A stretch of DNA of 64,000 bases from Pseudomonas entomophila (GTDB lineage Bacteria; Pseudomonadota; Gammaproteobacteria; Pseudomonadales; Pseudomonadaceae), in assembly GCF_018417595.1 (NCBI RefSeq), contig NZ_CP070982.1, forward strand, positions 500,001 through 564,000, in the 5' to 3' direction. Positions 9,271 to 24,261 of the stretch are shown here, piece by piece. The position numbers and the translations under genes were made by a program. Within the stretch, counting starts at the first letter, position 1. Each line of letters begins with the position of its first letter. The notes under the pieces are model-generated. The model had not been told where the DNA came from. It saw only the letters and a program-made list of their open reading frames with translations, and ran no database searches.

Positions 9271-12200
9271 ATGGCTTACTCATACACTGAGAAAAAACGT
9301 ATCCGCAAGGACTTTAGCAAGTTGCCGGACGTCATGGATGTGCCTTACCTCCTGGCCATCCAGCTGGATTCGTATCGCGAATTCCTGCAGGCGGGAGCAT
9401 CCAAGGATCAGTTCCGCGACGTCGGTCTGCATGCGGCCTTCAAATCGGTATTCCCGATCATCAGCTACTCCGGCAATGCTGCCCTGGAGTACGTCGGCTA
9501 TCGCCTGGGCGAGCCGGCCTTCGATGTGAAGGAATGTGTCCTGCGCGGTGTGACCTTCGCGGTCCCGCTGCGGGTGAAGGTGCGCCTGATCATCTTCGAC
9601 AAGGAATCGTCGAACAAAGCGATCAAGGACATCAAAGAGCAAGAAGTCTACATGGGTGAAATCCCCCTGATGACTGAAAACGGTACCTTCGTTATCAACG
9701 GTACCGAGCGTGTAATCGTATCTCAGCTGCACCGTTCGCCGGGTGTGTTCTTCGACCACGACCGTGGCAAGACCCACAGCTCCGGCAAGCTGCTGTACTC
9801 CGCGCGCATCATCCCTTACCGCGGTTCCTGGCTGGACTTCGAGTTCGACCCGAAGGACTGCGTGTTCGTGCGTATCGACCGTCGCCGCAAGCTGCCGGCC
9901 TCGGTACTGCTGCGTGCCCTGGGTTACAGCACCGAAGAAGTACTCAACACCTTCTACACCACCAACGTGTTCCACCTGTCCGGCGAGAAACTCAGCCTGG
10001 AACTGGTACCACAGCGCCTGCGTGGTGAAGTCGCGGTCATGGACATCCATGACGGCAGCGGCAAGGTCATCGTCGAGCAGGGCCGCCGTATCACCGCGCG
10101 CCACATCAACCAGCTGGAAAAGGCTGGCGTGAAAGAGCTGGACGTTCCGCTGGAGTACGTACTGGGCCGCACCACCGCCAAGGCGATCGTGCACCCGGCT
10201 ACCGGCGAGATCCTGGCCGAATGCAACACTGAGCTGACCACCGATCTGCTGGTCAAGATCGCCAAGGCCCAGGTTGTTCGCATCGAGACGCTGTACACCA
10301 ACGACATCGATTGCGGTCCGTTCATTTCGGACACCCTGAAGATCGACACCACCAGCAACCAACTGGAAGCGCTGGTCGAGATCTATCGCATGATGCGTCC
10401 TGGCGAGCCGCCAACCAAGGACGCCGCCGAAACCCTGTTCAACAACCTGTTCTTCAGTGCCGAACGTTACGACCTGTCTGCCGTCGGCCGCATGAAGTTC
10501 AACCGTCGTATCGGTCGTACCGAGATCGAAGGTTCGGGCGTGCTGAGCAAGGAAGACATCGTCGAGGTCCTCAAGACCCTGGTCGATATCCGTAACGGCA
10601 AAGGCATCGTCGACGACATCGACCACCTCGGTAACCGTCGCGTCCGTTGTGTCGGCGAGATGGCCGAGAACCAGTTCCGCGTTGGCCTGGTGCGTGTAGA
10701 GCGCGCGGTCAAAGAGCGCCTGTCGATGGCCGAAAGCGAAGGCCTGATGCCTCAGGACCTGATCAACGCCAAGCCGGTAGCGGCGGCGGTGAAAGAGTTC
10801 TTCGGCTCCAGCCAGCTCTCGCAGTTCATGGACCAGAACAACCCGCTCTCCGAGATCACCCACAAGCGCCGTGTCTCTGCACTCGGCCCTGGCGGTCTGA
10901 CCCGTGAGCGCGCAGGCTTCGAAGTCCGTGACGTACACCCGACCCACTACGGCCGCGTGTGCCCGATCGAAACGCCGGAAGGTCCGAACATCGGTCTGAT
11001 CAACTCCCTGGCTGCTTATGCCCGCACCAACCAGTACGGCTTCCTGGAAAGCCCGTACCGCGTGGTGAAAGAGGGTGTGGTCAGCGACGACATCGTGTTC
11101 CTGTCGGCGATCGAAGAAGCGGATCACGTCATTGCACAGGCTTCGGCCGCAATGAACGAGAAGAAGCAACTGATCGACGAGCTGGTAGCCGTTCGTCACC
11201 TGAACGAATTCACCGTCAAGGCGCCGGAAGACGTCACCCTGATGGACGTTTCGCCGAAGCAGGTAGTTTCGGTCGCAGCGTCGCTGATTCCGTTCCTCGA
11301 GCACGACGACGCCAACCGTGCGTTGATGGGTTCGAACATGCAGCGTCAGGCTGTACCAACCCTGCGCGCTGACAAGCCGCTGGTGGGTACCGGCATGGAG
11401 CGCAACGTTGCCCGTGACTCCGGTGTCTGCGTGGTTGCTCGCCGCGGTGGCGTGATCGACTCGGTCGACGCCAGCCGTATCGTCGTTCGCGTGGCTGACG
11501 ACGAAGTCGAGACTGGTGAAGCCGGTGTGGATATCTACAACCTCACCAAGTACACCCGTTCGAACCAGAACACCTGCATCAACCAGCGTCCGCTGGTGAG
11601 CAAAGGTGATGTGGTCGCGCGTGGCGACATCATGGCTGACGGTCCGTCCACCGACATGGGTGAGCTGGCACTGGGCCAGAACATGCGCATCGCGTTCATG
11701 GCGTGGAACGGCTTCAACTTCGAAGACTCCATCTGCCTGTCCGAGCGTGTGGTCCAGGAAGACCGTTTCACCACGATCCACATCCAGGAACTGACCTGTG
11801 TGGCCCGTGACACCAAGCTTGGCCCAGAAGAAATCACCGCGGACATCCCGAACGTGGGTGAGGCTGCGCTGAACAAGCTGGACGAAGCCGGTATCGTCTA
11901 CGTGGGTGCCGAAGTCGGCGCTGGCGACATCCTGGTCGGTAAGGTCACTCCGAAAGGCGAGACCCAGCTGACTCCGGAAGAAAAACTGCTGCGCGCGATC
12001 TTCGGTGAGAAGGCCAGCGACGTCAAAGACACCTCCCTGCGCGTACCGACCGGTACCAAGGGCACTGTCATCGACGTACAGGTCTTCACCCGTGATGGCG
12101 TGGAGCGCGACAGCCGCGCCCTGGCCATCGAGAAGATGCAGCTGGACGAGATCCGCAAGGACCTCAACGAAGAGTTCCGCATCGTCGAAGGCGCAACCTT

Positions 12201-13344
12201 CGAGCGTCTGCGTTCCGCCCTGAACGGCCAGGTGGTCGACGGTGGCGCGGGCCTGAAGAAAGGCACCGTGATCACTGACGACGTGCTGAACGGTCTGGAG
12301 CACGGCCAGTGGTTCAAACTGCGCATGGCCGAAGATGCACTGAACGAGCAGCTGGAAAAGGCTCAGCAGTACATCGTCGATCGCCGTCGCCTGCTGGACG
12401 ACAAGTTCGAAGACAAGAAGCGCAAGCTGCAGCAGGGCGATGACCTGGCACCGGGCGTACTGAAGATCGTCAAGGTCTACCTGGCAATCCGCCGTCGCAT
12501 CCAGCCGGGTGACAAGATGGCCGGTCGTCACGGTAACAAGGGTGTCGTCTCGGTGATCATGCCGGTCGAAGACATGCCGCACGACGCCAACGGTACTCCG
12601 GTCGACGTCGTACTGAACCCGCTGGGCGTACCTTCGCGTATGAACGTTGGTCAGATCCTCGAAACCCACCTGGGCCTCGCGGCCAAGGGCCTGGGCGAGA
12701 AGATCGACCGCATGATCGAAGAGCAGCGCAAGGCCGCTGAACTGCGTACCTTCCTCACCGAGATCTACAACGAGATCGGTGGTCGTCAGGAGAACCTGGA
12801 AGAGTTCACCGACGAAGAGATCATGGCCCTGGCAAACAACCTGAAGAAAGGCGTGCCTATGGCCACTCCAGTCTTCGACGGTGCCAAGGAGCGTGAGATC
12901 AAGGCCATGCTGAAGCTGGCAGACCTGCCGGAAAGCGGCCAGATGCAGCTGTTCGACGGCCGTACCGGCAACAAGTTCGAGCGTTCTGTGACCGTTGGTT
13001 ACATGTACATGCTCAAGCTGAACCACTTGGTGGACGACAAGATGCACGCGCGTTCCACTGGTTCCTACAGCCTGGTTACTCAGCAGCCGCTGGGTGGTAA
13101 GGCGCAGTTCGGTGGTCAGCGTTTCGGGGAGATGGAAGTGTGGGCGCTGGAAGCATACGGCGCGGCATACACCCTGCAAGAAATGCTCACAGTGAAGTCG
13201 GACGACGTGAACGGCCGTACCAAGATGTACAAGAACATCGTGGATGGCGATCACCGTATGGAGCCGGGCATGCCCGAGTCCTTCAACGTGTTGATCAAAG
13301 AGATCCGTTCGCTCGGTATCGATATCGATCTGGAAACCGAATAA
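9271..13344 (+). CDS. rpoB: RNA polymerase beta subunit
   Basis: Forms one half of the active-site cleft with beta' and binds rifampicin. The 1357-aa protein starts [15 protein letters not shown]; an in-frame ATG two codons upstream (9265) is less like the family. The rifampicin region around residues 511-540 ([20 protein letters not shown], then HKRR) reads as wild type with no known resistance change. The C-terminal clamp ([24 protein letters not shown]) is intact. It lies 218 nt after rplL. Confidence 0.98.
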   Translation: MAYSYTEKKRIRKDFSKLPDVMDVPYLLAIQLDSYREFLQAGASKDQFRDVGLHAAFKSVFPIISYSGNAALEYVGYRLGEPAFDVKECVLRGVTFAVPLRVKVRLIIFDKESSNKAIKDIKEQEVYMGEIPLMTENGTFVINGTERVIVSQLHRSPGVFFDHDRGKTHSSGKLLYSARIIPYRGSWLDFEFDPKDCVFVRIDRRRKLPASVLLRALGYSTEEVLNTFYTTNVFHLSGEKLSLELVPQRLRGEVAVMDIHDGSGKVIVEQGRRITARHINQLEKAGVKELDVPLEYVLGRTTAKAIVHPATGEILAECNTELTTDLLVKIAKAQVVRIETLYTNDIDCGPFISDTLKIDTTSNQLEALVEIYRMMRPGEPPTKDAAETLFNNLFFSAERYDLSAVGRMKFNRRIGRTEIEGSGVLSKEDIVEVLKTLVDIRNGKGIVDDIDHLGNRRVRCVGEMAENQFRVGLVRVERAVKERLSMAESEGLMPQDLINAKPVAAAVKEFFGSSQLSQFMDQNNPLSEITHKRRVSALGPGGLTRERAGFEVRDVHPTHYGRVCPIETPEGPNIGLINSLAAYARTNQYGFLESPYRVVKEGVVSDDIVFLSAIEEADHVIAQASAAMNEKKQLIDELVAVRHLNEFTVKAPEDVTLMDVSPKQVVSVAASLIPFLEHDDANRALMGSNMQRQAVPTLRADKPLVGTGMERNVARDSGVCVVARRGGVIDSVDASRIVVRVADDEVETGEAGVDIYNLTKYTRSNQNTCINQRPLVSKGDVVARGDIMADGPSTDMGELALGQNMRIAFMAWNGFNFEDSICLSERVVQEDRFTTIHIQELTCVARDTKLGPEEITADIPNVGEAALNKLDEAGIVYVGAEVGAGDILVGKVTPKGETQLTPEEKLLRAIFGEKASDVKDTSLRVPTGTKGTVIDVQVFTRDGVERDSRALAIEKMQLDEIRKDLNEEFRIVEGATFERLRSALNGQVVDGGAGLKKGTVITDDVLNGLEHGQWFKLRMAEDALNEQLEKAQQYIVDRRRLLDDKFEDKKRKLQQGDDLAPGVLKIVKVYLAIRRRIQPGDKMAGRHGNKGVVSVIMPVEDMPHDANGTPVDVVLNPLGVPSRMNVGQILETHLGLAAKGLGEKIDRMIEEQRKAAELRTFLTEIYNEIGGRQENLEEFTDEEIMALANNLKKGVPMATPVFDGAKEREIKAMLKLADLPESGQMQLFDGRTGNKFERSVTVGYMYMLKLNHLVDDKMHARSTGSYSLVTQQPLGGKAQFGGQRFGEMEVWALEAYGAAYTLQEMLTVKSDDVNGRTKMYKNIVDGDHRMEPGMPESFNVLIKEIRSLGIDIDLETE

Positions 13345-13408
13345 CACGTGACGCGAAGGGGAGTGGGGCAGGTAATGCCCGCTCCCTGCTCCGCCAGGAG
13401 GAAAGGCC

Positions 13409-16400
13409 TTGAAAGACCTACTGAATTTGCTGAAAAACCAGGGTCAAGTCGAAGAGTTCGACGCCATCCGCATCGGTCTGGCGTCGCCTGAAATGATCCG
13501 TTCGTGGTCGTTCGGTGAAGTCAAAAAGCCGGAAACCATCAACTACCGTACGTTCAAGCCTGAGCGTGACGGCCTGTTCTGCGCCAAGATCTTTGGCCCA
13601 GTCAAGGACTACGAGTGCCTGTGCGGTAAGTACAAGCGCCTGAAGCACCGTGGTGTGATCTGTGAGAAGTGCGGCGTTGAAGTCGCCCTGGCCAAGGTTC
13701 GTCGTGAGCGCATGGCCCACATCGAGCTGGCCTCGCCGGTTGCCCACATCTGGTTCCTGAAGTCGCTGCCGTCCCGTATCGGCCTGCTGATGGACATGAC
13801 CCTGCGTGACATCGAGCGCGTGCTCTACTTCGAGAGCTACGTCGTTATCGACCCGGGCATGACCACCCTGGAAAAGGGCCAGCTGCTGAACGACGAGCAG
13901 TACTTCGAAGCACTGGAAGAGTTCGGTGACGACTTCGACGCCCGCATGGGTGCCGAGGCTGTCCGCGAGCTGCTGCACGCTATCGACCTGGAGCACGAGA
14001 TCGGCCGCCTGCGCGAAGAAATTCCGCAGACCAACTCCGAAACCAAGATCAAGAAGCTGTCCAAGCGCCTGAAGCTGATGGAAGCTTTCCAGGGTTCGGG
14101 CAACCTGCCTGAGTGGATGGTCCTGACCGTCCTGCCAGTACTGCCGCCGGACCTGCGTCCGCTGGTACCGCTGGATGGTGGCCGCTTCGCGACCTCCGAC
14201 CTGAACGACCTGTATCGTCGGGTGATCAACCGTAACAACCGTCTGAAGCGCCTGCTCGATCTGTCGGCGCCGGACATCATCGTGCGCAACGAAAAGCGCA
14301 TGCTGCAGGAAGCGGTCGACGCCCTGCTCGACAACGGCCGTCGCGGTCGCGCCATCACTGGCTCGAACAAGCGTCCGCTGAAGTCCCTGGCCGACATGAT
14401 CAAAGGTAAGCAAGGTCGCTTCCGTCAGAACTTGCTCGGTAAGCGCGTGGACTACTCCGGCCGTTCGGTAATTACCGTTGGTCCGACCCTGCGTCTGCAC
14501 CAGTGCGGTCTGCCAAAGAAAATGGCCCTCGAGCTGTTCAAGCCGTTCATTTTCGGCAAGCTGGAAATGCGTGGTCTGGCGACCACCATCAAGGCTGCCA
14601 AGAAGATGGTCGAGCGTGAGCTGCCAGAGGTGTGGGACGTTCTCGCCGAAGTGATTCGCGAACACCCCGTACTGCTCAACCGTGCACCTACCCTGCACCG
14701 TCTGGGTATCCAGGCATTCGAGCCGGTTCTGATCGAAGGCAAGGCCATCCAGCTGCACCCGCTGGTCTGCGCCGCGTACAACGCCGACTTCGACGGTGAC
14801 CAGATGGCCGTTCACGTGCCGCTGACGCTGGAAGCCCAGCTGGAAGCGCGCGCGCTGATGATGTCGACCAACAACATCCTGTCGCCAGCCAACGGTGAGC
14901 CAATCATCGTTCCGTCGCAGGACGTTGTACTGGGTCTGTACTACATGACCCGTGAAGCCATCAACGCCAAGGGCGAAGGTCGCGTGTTCGCCGACCTGCA
15001 GGAAGTCGACCGCGTATTCCGCGCCGGCGAAGCTGCCCTGCACGCGAAAATCAAGGTCCGTATCAACGAGACCGTGAAAGACCGTGACGGCAGCATCACC
15101 AAGAACACCCGCATCGTCGACACCACTGTCGGCCGCGCGCTGCTGTTCCAGGTTGTACCGGCAGGCCTGCCGTACGATGTGGTCAACCAGCCGATGAAGA
15201 AAAAGGCGATCTCCAAGCTGATCAACCAGTGCTACCGCGTGGTTGGTCTGAAAGAGACCGTGATCTTCGCCGACCAGTTGATGTACACCGGTTTCGCCTA
15301 CTCGACCATTTCCGGCGTTTCGATCGGTGTTAACGACTTCGTTATCCCGGACGAGAAAGCCCGCATCATCGGTACCGCTACCGACGAAGTGAAGGAAATC
15401 GAGAGCCAGTACGCCTCCGGCCTGGTAACCCAGGGCGAGAAGTACAACAAGGTCATCGACTTGTGGTCCAAGGCGAACGACGAAGTATCGAAGGCGATGA
15501 TGGCCAACCTCTCGAAAGAGAAGGTCATCGACCGCAATGGCGACGAAGTCGAGCAAGAGTCCTTCAACTCGATGTACATGATGGCCGACTCCGGTGCTCG
15601 TGGTTCCGCGGCTCAGATCCGTCAGCTGGCCGGTATGCGTGGCCTGATGGCCAAGCCGGACGGCTCGATCATCGAGACGCCGATCACCGCGAACTTCCGT
15701 GAAGGTCTGAGCGTACTGCAGTACTTCATCTCGACCCACGGTGCTCGTAAGGGTCTGGCGGATACCGCATTGAAGACCGCGAACTCCGGTTACCTGACTC
15801 GCCGTCTGGTGGACGTTGCCCAGGATCTGGTCGTGACCGAGATCGACTGCGGCACCGAACAGGGCCTGCTGATGACCCCGCACATCGAAGGCGGCGACGT
15901 TGTCGAGCCACTGGGTGAGCGTGTACTGGGTCGTGTCATCGCCCGTGACGTGTTCAAGCCAGGCACCGAGGACGTCATCGTTCCGGCCGGTACCCTGGTC
16001 GACGAGCAGTGGGTCGAGTTCATCGAGCTGAACAGCATCGACGAAGTGATCGTGCGTTCGCCGATCAACTGCGAAACCCGCTACGGCATCTGCGCCAAGT
16101 GCTACGGTCGCGACCTGGCTCGCGGTCACCAGGTGAACATCGGTGAAGCTGTCGGCGTTATCGCTGCACAGTCGATCGGTGAGCCGGGTACCCAGCTGAC
16201 CATGCGTACGTTCCACATCGGTGGTGCTGCAAGCCGTACCTCGGCTGCCGACAGCGTCCAGGTGAAGAACGGCGGTATGGTGCGCCTGCACAACCTGAAG
16301 CAGGTCGTGCGCGCCGATGGCAACCTGGTTGCCGTATCGCGTTCCGGCGAGCTGGCCATTGCCGACGAATTCGGCCGTGAGCGTGAGCGCTACAAGCTGC

Positions 16401-17608
16401 CTTACGGTGCGGTGATTTCGGTCAAGGAAGGTGAGAAGGTCGAAGCTGGCGCCATCGTCGCCAAGTGGGACCCGCACACCCACCCGATCGTTACCGAACT
16501 GAAAGGTACCGTGACCTTCGTGGGCATGGAAGAAAACATCACCATCAAGCGCCAGACCGACGAACTGACCGGTCTGACCAACATTGAGGTGATGGACGTC
16601 AAGGATCGCCCTGCCGCAGGCAAGGAAATCCGTCCGGCGATCAAGATGGTCGACGCCAATGGCAAGGACCTGTACCTGCCGGGTACCGACGTACCGGCCC
16701 AGTACTTCCTGCCGGCCAACGCCCTCGTCGGTGTGGCTGACGGTGCCCAGATCGGCGTCGGTGACGTTATCGCGCGTATCCCGCAAGAAACGTCGAAGAC
16801 CCGTGACATCACCGGTGGTCTGCCACGCGTTGCCGACCTGTTCGAAGCGCGTCGCCCGAAAGAAGCCTCGATCCTGGCTGAAGTCAGCGGCACCATCGCG
16901 TTCGGTAAGGAGACCAAGGGCAAGCGTCGTCTGGTCATTACCCCAACCGACGGTAGCGATCCGTACGAAGAGCTGATTCCGAAGTGGCGCCACCTGAACG
17001 TCTTCGAAGGCGAACAGGTAAACCGCGGCGAAGTTATCTCCGACGGCCCGAGCGATCCGCACGACATCCTGCGCCTGCTGGGTGTGAGCGCGCTGGCGAA
17101 GTACATCGTCAACGAGATCCAGGACGTTTACCGCCTGCAAGGCGTTAAGATCAACGACAAGCACATCGAGACCATCCTGCGTCAGATGCTGCGCAAGGTC
17201 GAGATCGCCGAGTCGGGTGACTCCAGCTTCATCAAGGGCGACCAGATGGAACTGACTCAGGTGCTGGTCGAGAACGAGCGTCTCGCCGCCGAAGACAAGT
17301 TCATCTCCAAGTACACCCGTGTGCTGCTGGGTATCACCAAGGCCTCGCTGTCCACCGAATCGTTCATCTCGGCGGCTTCCTTCCAGGAAACCACCCGCGT
17401 ACTGACCGAGGCGGCGGTAACCGGCAAGCGCGATTACCTGCGCGGCCTGAAAGAGAACGTGGTCGTGGGTCGTCTGATCCCGGCCGGTACTGGTCTGGCC
17501 TACCACAGCGAGCGCAAGCGTCGCCGTGATGCCGACAAGCCGCTGCGTGTGAGCGCCAGTGAGGTGGAAGCCGCACTGACCGAAGCGCTGAACTCCAGCG
17601 GTAACTAA
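13409..17608 (+). CDS. rpoC: RNA polymerase beta' subunit
   Basis: Carries the catalytic magnesium site: NADFDGDQM near residues 458-466. The N-terminal zinc site uses C70, C72, C85 and C88; a second zinc site is formed by the later cysteines in EIDCGTEQ and [15 protein letters not shown]. The protein is 1399 aa. The start codon is TTG, supported by an excellent AGGAGG about 8 nt before it and by the family N-terminus [11 protein letters not shown]. The 64-nt gap from rpoB contains a short hairpin. Confidence 0.98.
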   Translation: MKDLLNLLKNQGQVEEFDAIRIGLASPEMIRSWSFGEVKKPETINYRTFKPERDGLFCAKIFGPVKDYECLCGKYKRLKHRGVICEKCGVEVALAKVRRERMAHIELASPVAHIWFLKSLPSRIGLLMDMTLRDIERVLYFESYVVIDPGMTTLEKGQLLNDEQYFEALEEFGDDFDARMGAEAVRELLHAIDLEHEIGRLREEIPQTNSETKIKKLSKRLKLMEAFQGSGNLPEWMVLTVLPVLPPDLRPLVPLDGGRFATSDLNDLYRRVINRNNRLKRLLDLSAPDIIVRNEKRMLQEAVDALLDNGRRGRAITGSNKRPLKSLADMIKGKQGRFRQNLLGKRVDYSGRSVITVGPTLRLHQCGLPKKMALELFKPFIFGKLEMRGLATTIKAAKKMVERELPEVWDVLAEVIREHPVLLNRAPTLHRLGIQAFEPVLIEGKAIQLHPLVCAAYNADFDGDQMAVHVPLTLEAQLEARALMMSTNNILSPANGEPIIVPSQDVVLGLYYMTREAINAKGEGRVFADLQEVDRVFRAGEAALHAKIKVRINETVKDRDGSITKNTRIVDTTVGRALLFQVVPAGLPYDVVNQPMKKKAISKLINQCYRVVGLKETVIFADQLMYTGFAYSTISGVSIGVNDFVIPDEKARIIGTATDEVKEIESQYASGLVTQGEKYNKVIDLWSKANDEVSKAMMANLSKEKVIDRNGDEVEQESFNSMYMMADSGARGSAAQIRQLAGMRGLMAKPDGSIIETPITANFREGLSVLQYFISTHGARKGLADTALKTANSGYLTRRLVDVAQDLVVTEIDCGTEQGLLMTPHIEGGDVVEPLGERVLGRVIARDVFKPGTEDVIVPAGTLVDEQWVEFIELNSIDEVIVRSPINCETRYGICAKCYGRDLARGHQVNIGEAVGVIAAQSIGEPGTQLTMRTFHIGGAASRTSAADSVQVKNGGMVRLHNLKQVVRADGNLVAVSRSGELAIADEFGRERERYKLPYGAVISVKEGEKVEAGAIVAKWDPHTHPIVTELKGTVTFVGMEENITIKRQTDELTGLTNIEVMDVKDRPAAGKEIRPAIKMVDANGKDLYLPGTDVPAQYFLPANALVGVADGAQIGVGDVIARIPQETSKTRDITGGLPRVADLFEARRPKEASILAEVSGTIAFGKETKGKRRLVITPTDGSDPYEELIPKWRHLNVFEGEQVNRGEVISDGPSDPHDILRLLGVSALAKYIVNEIQDVYRLQGVKINDKHIETILRQMLRKVEIAESGDSSFIKGDQMELTQVLVENERLAAEDKFISKYTRVLLGITKASLSTESFISAASFQETTRVLTEAAVTGKRDYLRGLKENVVVGRLIPAGTGLAYHSERKRRRDADKPLRVSASEVEAALTEALNSSGN

Positions 17609-17619
17609 GTGCAGGGCAG

Positions 17620-17692
17620 GGCCCCGGCACCCCTCGCAAGAGCATCGGCGGCATGAATTGTTGCCGATGATCGGGCGGGGAGGGCCGGGGCC
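17620..17692 (+). terminator. Long two-stem hairpin after rpoC
   Basis: A 9-bp GC stem (17620-17628 with 17684-17692) encloses an inner hairpin (about 17644-17668). There is no T tract, so termination by this structure alone is uncertain; it may be an RNA-end or Rho-related element. Confidence 0.5.
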
Positions 17693-17697
17693 TCGTC

Positions 17698-17726
17698 TTG
17701 ACTGGGTGCAAGATCCTCTTTAGACT
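17698..17726 (+). promoter_or_regulatory. Promoter of the str operon
   Basis: TTGACT (17698-17703), 17-nt spacer, TAGACT (17721-17726). The predicted start near 17733 gives a leader of about 88 nt before rpsL. Confidence 0.8.
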
Positions 17727-17737
17727 TTTGTACCCTT

Positions 17738-17769
17738 AAATTTGGTGAGGCTCCGTCTCGCCAATTTTT
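17738..17769 (+). terminator. Attenuator-like hairpin in the rpsL leader
   Basis: The stem GGTGAG/CTCGCC, extended by A-T pairs with one bulged T, is followed by TTTTT and begins only a few bases after the predicted transcription start. It looks like a Rho-independent terminator in the leader; the regulatory role is inferred. Confidence 0.5.
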
Positions 17770-17819
17770 GGCTTTCTTGCAAGACAATAGAGTCGCAAGA
17801 CAATCAGTGGAGCTAGTAG

Positions 17820-18191
17820 ATGGCAACTATCAACCAGCTGGTACGTCAGCCGCGTAAGCGTTCGGTCGAGAAGTCCGACGTTCCTGCGCTGCAGAACTGC
17901 CCGCAGCGTCGTGGCGTGTGCACCCGCGTGTACACCACCACGCCGAAAAAACCTAACTCGGCACTGCGTAAAGTATGCCGTGTGCGTCTGACCAACGGTT
18001 TCGAGGTTTCCTCGTACATCGGTGGTGAAGGCCACAACCTGCAAGAGCACAGCGTCGTTCTGATCCGTGGCGGCCGTGTAAAAGACTTGCCAGGTGTTCG
18101 TTACCACACCGTTCGCGGCTCTCTGGATACTTCGGGCGTCAAAGGCCGTAACCAGGGTCGTTCGAAGTACGGTACCAAGCGTCCGAAGTAA
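17820..18191 (+). CDS. rpsL: 30S ribosomal protein S12
   Basis: Sits at the decoding centre and controls accuracy; streptomycin resistance maps here. The 123-aa protein carries [13 protein letters not shown] with Lys43 and KDLPGVRYH with Lys88, both the streptomycin-sensitive residues. First gene of the str operon; RBS GTGGAG lies about 10 nt upstream. Confidence 0.97.
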   Translation: MATINQLVRQPRKRSVEKSDVPALQNCPQRRGVCTRVYTTTPKKPNSALRKVCRVRLTNGFEVSSYIGGEGHNLQEHSVVLIRGGRVKDLPGVRYHTVRGSLDTSGVKGRNQGRSKYGTKRPK

Positions 18192-18297
18192 TCGGTCGTT
18201 TGCAGACATCCATTTTTTTGAGTCGATAAGAGTAAGGTCGGGCGTAGGTCGAATGACCTGGTCCCGGGCTAACCTGAAGACCGTTTGAGGGCTTATC

Positions 18298-18768
18298 ATG
18301 CCAAGACGTCGTGTAGCAGCAAAACGTGAGATCCTTGACGATCCGAAGTACGGATCCCAGATCCTCGCCAAGTTCATGAACCACGTGATGGAAAGCGGCA
18401 AGAAGGCCGTAGCCGAGCGCATCGTTTACGGTGCCCTGGATACCGTCAAAGCACGCAAGAACAGCGACCCCCTGGAAATCTTCGAGAAAGCTCTCGACGC
18501 CATCGCTCCGCTGGTCGAAGTAAAGTCCCGCCGTGTCGGCGGTGCCACTTACCAGGTCCCGGTTGAAGTTCGCCCATCCCGTCGTAACGCTCTGGCAATG
18601 CGCTGGCTCGTAGACTACGCCCGCAAGCGCGGCGAGAAGTCGATGGCTCTGCGCCTGGCTGGCGAGCTGCTGGATGCTGCTGAAGGCAAGGGTGCTGCAG
18701 TCAAGAAGCGTGAAGACGTTCACCGTATGGCTGAAGCCAACAAAGCGTTCTCGCACTACCGCTTCTAA
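18298..18768 (+). CDS. rpsG: 30S ribosomal protein S7
   Basis: Primary assembly protein of the 30S head. The 156-aa protein starts [20 protein letters not shown] and contains [23 protein letters not shown]. The 106-nt gap from rpsL is about the size of the E. coli gap to which S7 binds as repressor, so a similar autogenous site is plausible but not shown. Confidence 0.97.
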   Translation: MPRRRVAAKREILDDPKYGSQILAKFMNHVMESGKKAVAERIVYGALDTVKARKNSDPLEIFEKALDAIAPLVEVKSRRVGGATYQVPVEVRPSRRNALAMRWLVDYARKRGEKSMALRLAGELLDAAEGKGAAVKKREDVHRMAEANKAFSHYRF

Positions 18769-18798
18769 TTCAAGCATCAATCATTTTGCGAGGGCTTT

Positions 18799-20946
<2,148 letters not shown>

Positions 20947-20973
20947 TCCCCTTTAGGCAAGAGGTTCACTGTC

Positions 20974-22167
20974 GTGGCTAAAGAAAAATTTGATCGTTCC
21001 CTTCCCCACGTTAACGTCGGCACCATCGGCCACGTTGACCACGGTAAGACCACTCTGACCGCAGCTCTGACTCGCGTCTGCTCCGAAGTTTTCGGTTCGG
21101 CCGTCGTTGAGTTCGACAAGATCGACTCGGCTCCAGAAGAAAAAGCGCGCGGTATCACCATCAACACCGCTCACGTCGAGTACAACTCGAACATTCGTCA
21201 CTACGCTCACGTTGACTGCCCAGGTCACGCTGACTACGTGAAGAACATGATCACCGGTGCTGCCCAGATGGACGGCGCGATCCTGGTTTGCTCGGCCGCC
21301 GATGGTCCGATGCCACAAACCCGTGAGCACATCCTGCTGTCCCGTCAGGTTGGCGTTCCGTACATCGTGGTCTTCCTGAACAAGGCTGACCTGGTAGACG
21401 ACGCTGAGCTGCTGGAACTGGTCGAGATGGAAGTTCGCGACCTGCTGTCCACCTACGACTTCCCAGGCGACGACACTCCGATCATCATCGGTTCGGCTCG
21501 TATGGCCCTGGAAGGCAAAGACGACAACGAAATGGGCACTACCGCTGTCAAGAAGCTGGTAGAAACTCTGGATGCCTACATCCCTGAGCCAGTTCGTGCC
21601 ATCGACCAGCCGTTCCTGATGCCGATCGAAGACGTATTCTCGATCTCGGGTCGTGGTACCGTTGTTACCGGCCGTATCGAGCGTGGTATCGTCCGCGTTC
21701 AGGATCCGCTGGAAATCGTTGGTCTGCGTGACACCACCACCACCACCTGCACCGGCGTTGAGATGTTCCGCAAGCTGCTGGACGAAGGTCGTGCTGGCGA
21801 GAACTGCGGCGTCCTGCTGCGTGGTACCAAGCGTGACGACGTTGAGCGTGGCCAGGTTCTGGTCAAGCCAGGTTCGGTCAAGCCGCACACCAAGTTCACC
21901 GCAGAAGTCTACGTCCTGTCGAAGGAAGAAGGCGGCCGTCACACTCCGTTCTTCAAAGGCTACCGTCCTCAGTTCTACTTCCGTACCACTGACGTGACCG
22001 GTAACTGCGAACTGCCGGAAGGCGTTGAGATGGTAATGCCAGGTGACAACATTCAGATGACTGTCACCCTGATCAAGACCATCGCAATGGAAGACGGTCT
22101 GCGCTTCGCCATCCGTGAAGGCGGTCGTACCGTCGGCGCCGGCGTCGTAGCCAAAATCATCGAGTAA
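20974..22167 (+). CDS. tufA: Elongation factor Tu, second copy
   Basis: The 397-aa product is identical to that of the gene at 4380-5573. This copy starts with GTG rather than ATG. The DNA of the two copies differs mainly in the first 90 and last 25 bases, with only scattered silent changes in between. It is the last gene of the str operon and is followed by a strong terminator. Confidence 0.97.
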
Positions 22168-22182
22168 TCACTCGATCGGTTG

Positions 22183-22213
22183 AAAAAACCCCCGCTCAGC
22201 GGGGGTTTTTTTT
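22183..22213 (+). terminator. Terminator of the str operon
   Basis: A-tract, CCCCCGC stem with a TCA loop, then GCGGGGG and eight T residues. The flanking A/T tracts would also let it act on the other strand. Confidence 0.93.
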
Positions 22214-22219
22214 ATTGGG

Positions 22220-22248
22220 TTGACACTAAATTGGGGCGTCTATAGAAT
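22220..22248 (+). promoter_or_regulatory. Promoter of the S10 operon
   Basis: Perfect TTGACA (22220-22225), 17-nt spacer, TAGAAT (22243-22248), right after the str terminator. The predicted leader is only about 55 nt and contains one 6-bp hairpin (22264-22269 with 22275-22280), much shorter than the E. coli S10 leader that responds to L4. Confidence 0.88.
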
Positions 22249-22302
22249 CACGCCTCCTTTTAACGGGCGTAGTGCGCCCGATGGGAACAGCCTGGAGTCT
22301 GA

Positions 22303-22620
<318 letters not shown>

Positions 22621-22700
22621 GACTCCGGTCTGGTCGTGTAACGCTCTGAAATGGGCGGCCATAGCGGGTGAAAGCCCCGTACACTCATGAGGTTTACAAC

Positions 22701-23336
22701 ATGACTATTGGTGTAGTCGGTCGAAAAGCGGGCATGACCCGTATTTTCACCGAAGAAGGTGTCTCCATTCCGGTCACGGTCATCGAGATCGAGCCGAATC
22801 GCGTCACCCAGTTCAAAACTGAAGAAACCGATGGCTACCGTGCAGTGCAAGTCACTGTCGGCGAGCGTCGTGCTTCGCGTGTGACTGCCGCTCAGGCAGG
22901 CCACTTCGCCAAGGCTAACGTTGCCGCTGGTCGCGGTGTCTGGGAGTTCCGTCTTGAAGAAGGCGATTTCCAGGCTGGCGATCTGATCAAAGCTGAACTC
23001 TTCACTGCAGGCCAGCTGGTAGACGTAACCGGTCAGTCCAAAGGTAAAGGCTTCGCCGGTACCATCAAGCGTTGGAACTTCCGTGGTCAGGATAACACCC
23101 ACGGTAACTCCGTATCGCACCGTGTCCCTGGCTCCATCGGCCAGTGCCAGACTCCTGGTCGTGTATTCAAGGGCAAGAAAATGTCCGGTCACATGGGCGC
23201 CGAGCGCGTGACTGTTCAGTCCCTGGAAGTAGTACGCGTAGACGCTGAGCGCAACCTGCTGCTGATCAAGGGTGCCGTCCCAGGCGCTACTGGCGGCGAC
23301 GTGGTCGTGCGTCCGGCTGTCAAGGCTCGCGGTTAA
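22701..23336 (+). CDS. rplC: 50S ribosomal protein L3
   Basis: Early assembly protein near the peptidyl-transferase centre. The 211-aa protein starts [16 protein letters not shown] (an ATG 33 nt upstream is rejected) and includes the extension [20 protein letters not shown], where the glutamine methylated by PrmB in E. coli lies. Confidence 0.97.
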   Translation: MTIGVVGRKAGMTRIFTEEGVSIPVTVIEIEPNRVTQFKTEETDGYRAVQVTVGERRASRVTAAQAGHFAKANVAAGRGVWEFRLEEGDFQAGDLIKAELFTAGQLVDVTGQSKGKGFAGTIKRWNFRGQDNTHGNSVSHRVPGSIGQCQTPGRVFKGKKMSGHMGAERVTVQSLEVVRVDAERNLLLIKGAVPGATGGDVVVRPAVKARG

Positions 23337-23348
23337 GGGGAAACTGAC

Positions 23349-23951
23349 ATGCAACTTAATGTAAATGACGCTCAGGCGATCGAAGTTTCCGAACTGACCT
23401 TCGGTGGCGAATTCAACGAGACGCTGGTACACCAAGCAGTCGTGGCCTACATGGCCGGCGGCCGTCAGGGCACCAAGCAGCAGAAGACCCGTTCTGACGT
23501 AGCCGGTGGCGGTAAGCGCCCATGGCGTCAGAAAGGTACTGGCCGCGCTCGTGCCGGTACTACCCGTGGTCCGATCTGGCGTGGCGGTGGTGTAACCTTC
23601 GCAGCTCGTCCTCAAGATCACTCGCAGAAGCTCAACAAGAAGATGTACCGCGCAGCCCTGCGCTCCATCCTCGCCGAGCTGGTGCGTAGCGACCGTCTGG
23701 TCGTGGTTCAGGACTTCGCTGTTGAAGCGCCGAAAACCAAAGATCTGCTGAACAAGCTGAACGGCATGGGTCTGAACGACGTTCTGATCGTTTCCGACGC
23801 TGTTGATCAGAACCTGTACCTGGCTGCTCGCAACCTGCCGCACGTCGATGTACGTGACGTTCAAGGTTCCGACCCGGTCAGTCTGATCGCATACGAGAAA
23901 GTGTTGATCACTGTCTCGGCCGTGAAGAAATTCGAGGAGCTGCTGGGATGA
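23349..23951 (+). CDS. rplD: 50S ribosomal protein L4
   Basis: Lines the exit tunnel; in E. coli it also represses the S10 operon. The 200-aa protein has the tunnel loop [18 protein letters not shown] near residues 55-73. Its stop codon overlaps the rplW start by 4 nt (ATGA). Confidence 0.97.
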   Translation: MQLNVNDAQAIEVSELTFGGEFNETLVHQAVVAYMAGGRQGTKQQKTRSDVAGGGKRPWRQKGTGRARAGTTRGPIWRGGGVTFAARPQDHSQKLNKKMYRAALRSILAELVRSDRLVVVQDFAVEAPKTKDLLNKLNGMGLNDVLIVSDAVDQNLYLAARNLPHVDVRDVQGSDPVSLIAYEKVLITVSAVKKFEELLG

Positions 23952-24247
23952 ACCAGGAACGCGTATTCAAAGTCCTCCTTGGCCCGCACGTTTCCGAGAA
24001 GGCTACCGTTCTGGCTGAGAAAAAAGGCCAGTTCGTATTCAAGGTTGCTACCGATGCAACCAAGCTGGAAATCAAGAAAGCTGTCGAAGGCCTGTTCAAC
24101 GTAAAAGTTGAAAACGTGTCGACTGTTAACGTTCTGGGTAAAACCAAGCGTACCGCACGTGGTCTGGGCAAGCGTAATGACTGGAAGAAGGCGATCGTCT
24201 CCCTTCAGCCAGGCCAAGATCTCGATTTCAGCAGCAGTGCTGAGTAA
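23948..24247 (+). CDS. rplW: 50S ribosomal protein L23
   Basis: Located at the tunnel exit, where it docks trigger factor and SRP. The 99-aa protein begins [20 protein letters not shown], the usual L23 opening, and contains [16 protein letters not shown]. Confidence 0.97.
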
Positions 24248-24261
24248 GGAAGGGGTGCATC

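Noticed and set aside
10801..10900. Rifampicin-resistance change in rpoB, and streptomycin-resistance change in rpsL codons 43 or 88
   Set aside because: The rpoB cluster residues and both rpsL lysines read as the sensitive wild type.
9280..17506. Very long open frames (over 1300 codons) on the minus strand opposite rpoB and rpoC
   Set aside because: They mirror the codon phase of highly biased GC-rich genes, have no family resemblance and no ribosome-binding sites; rpoB and rpoC themselves are unmistakable.
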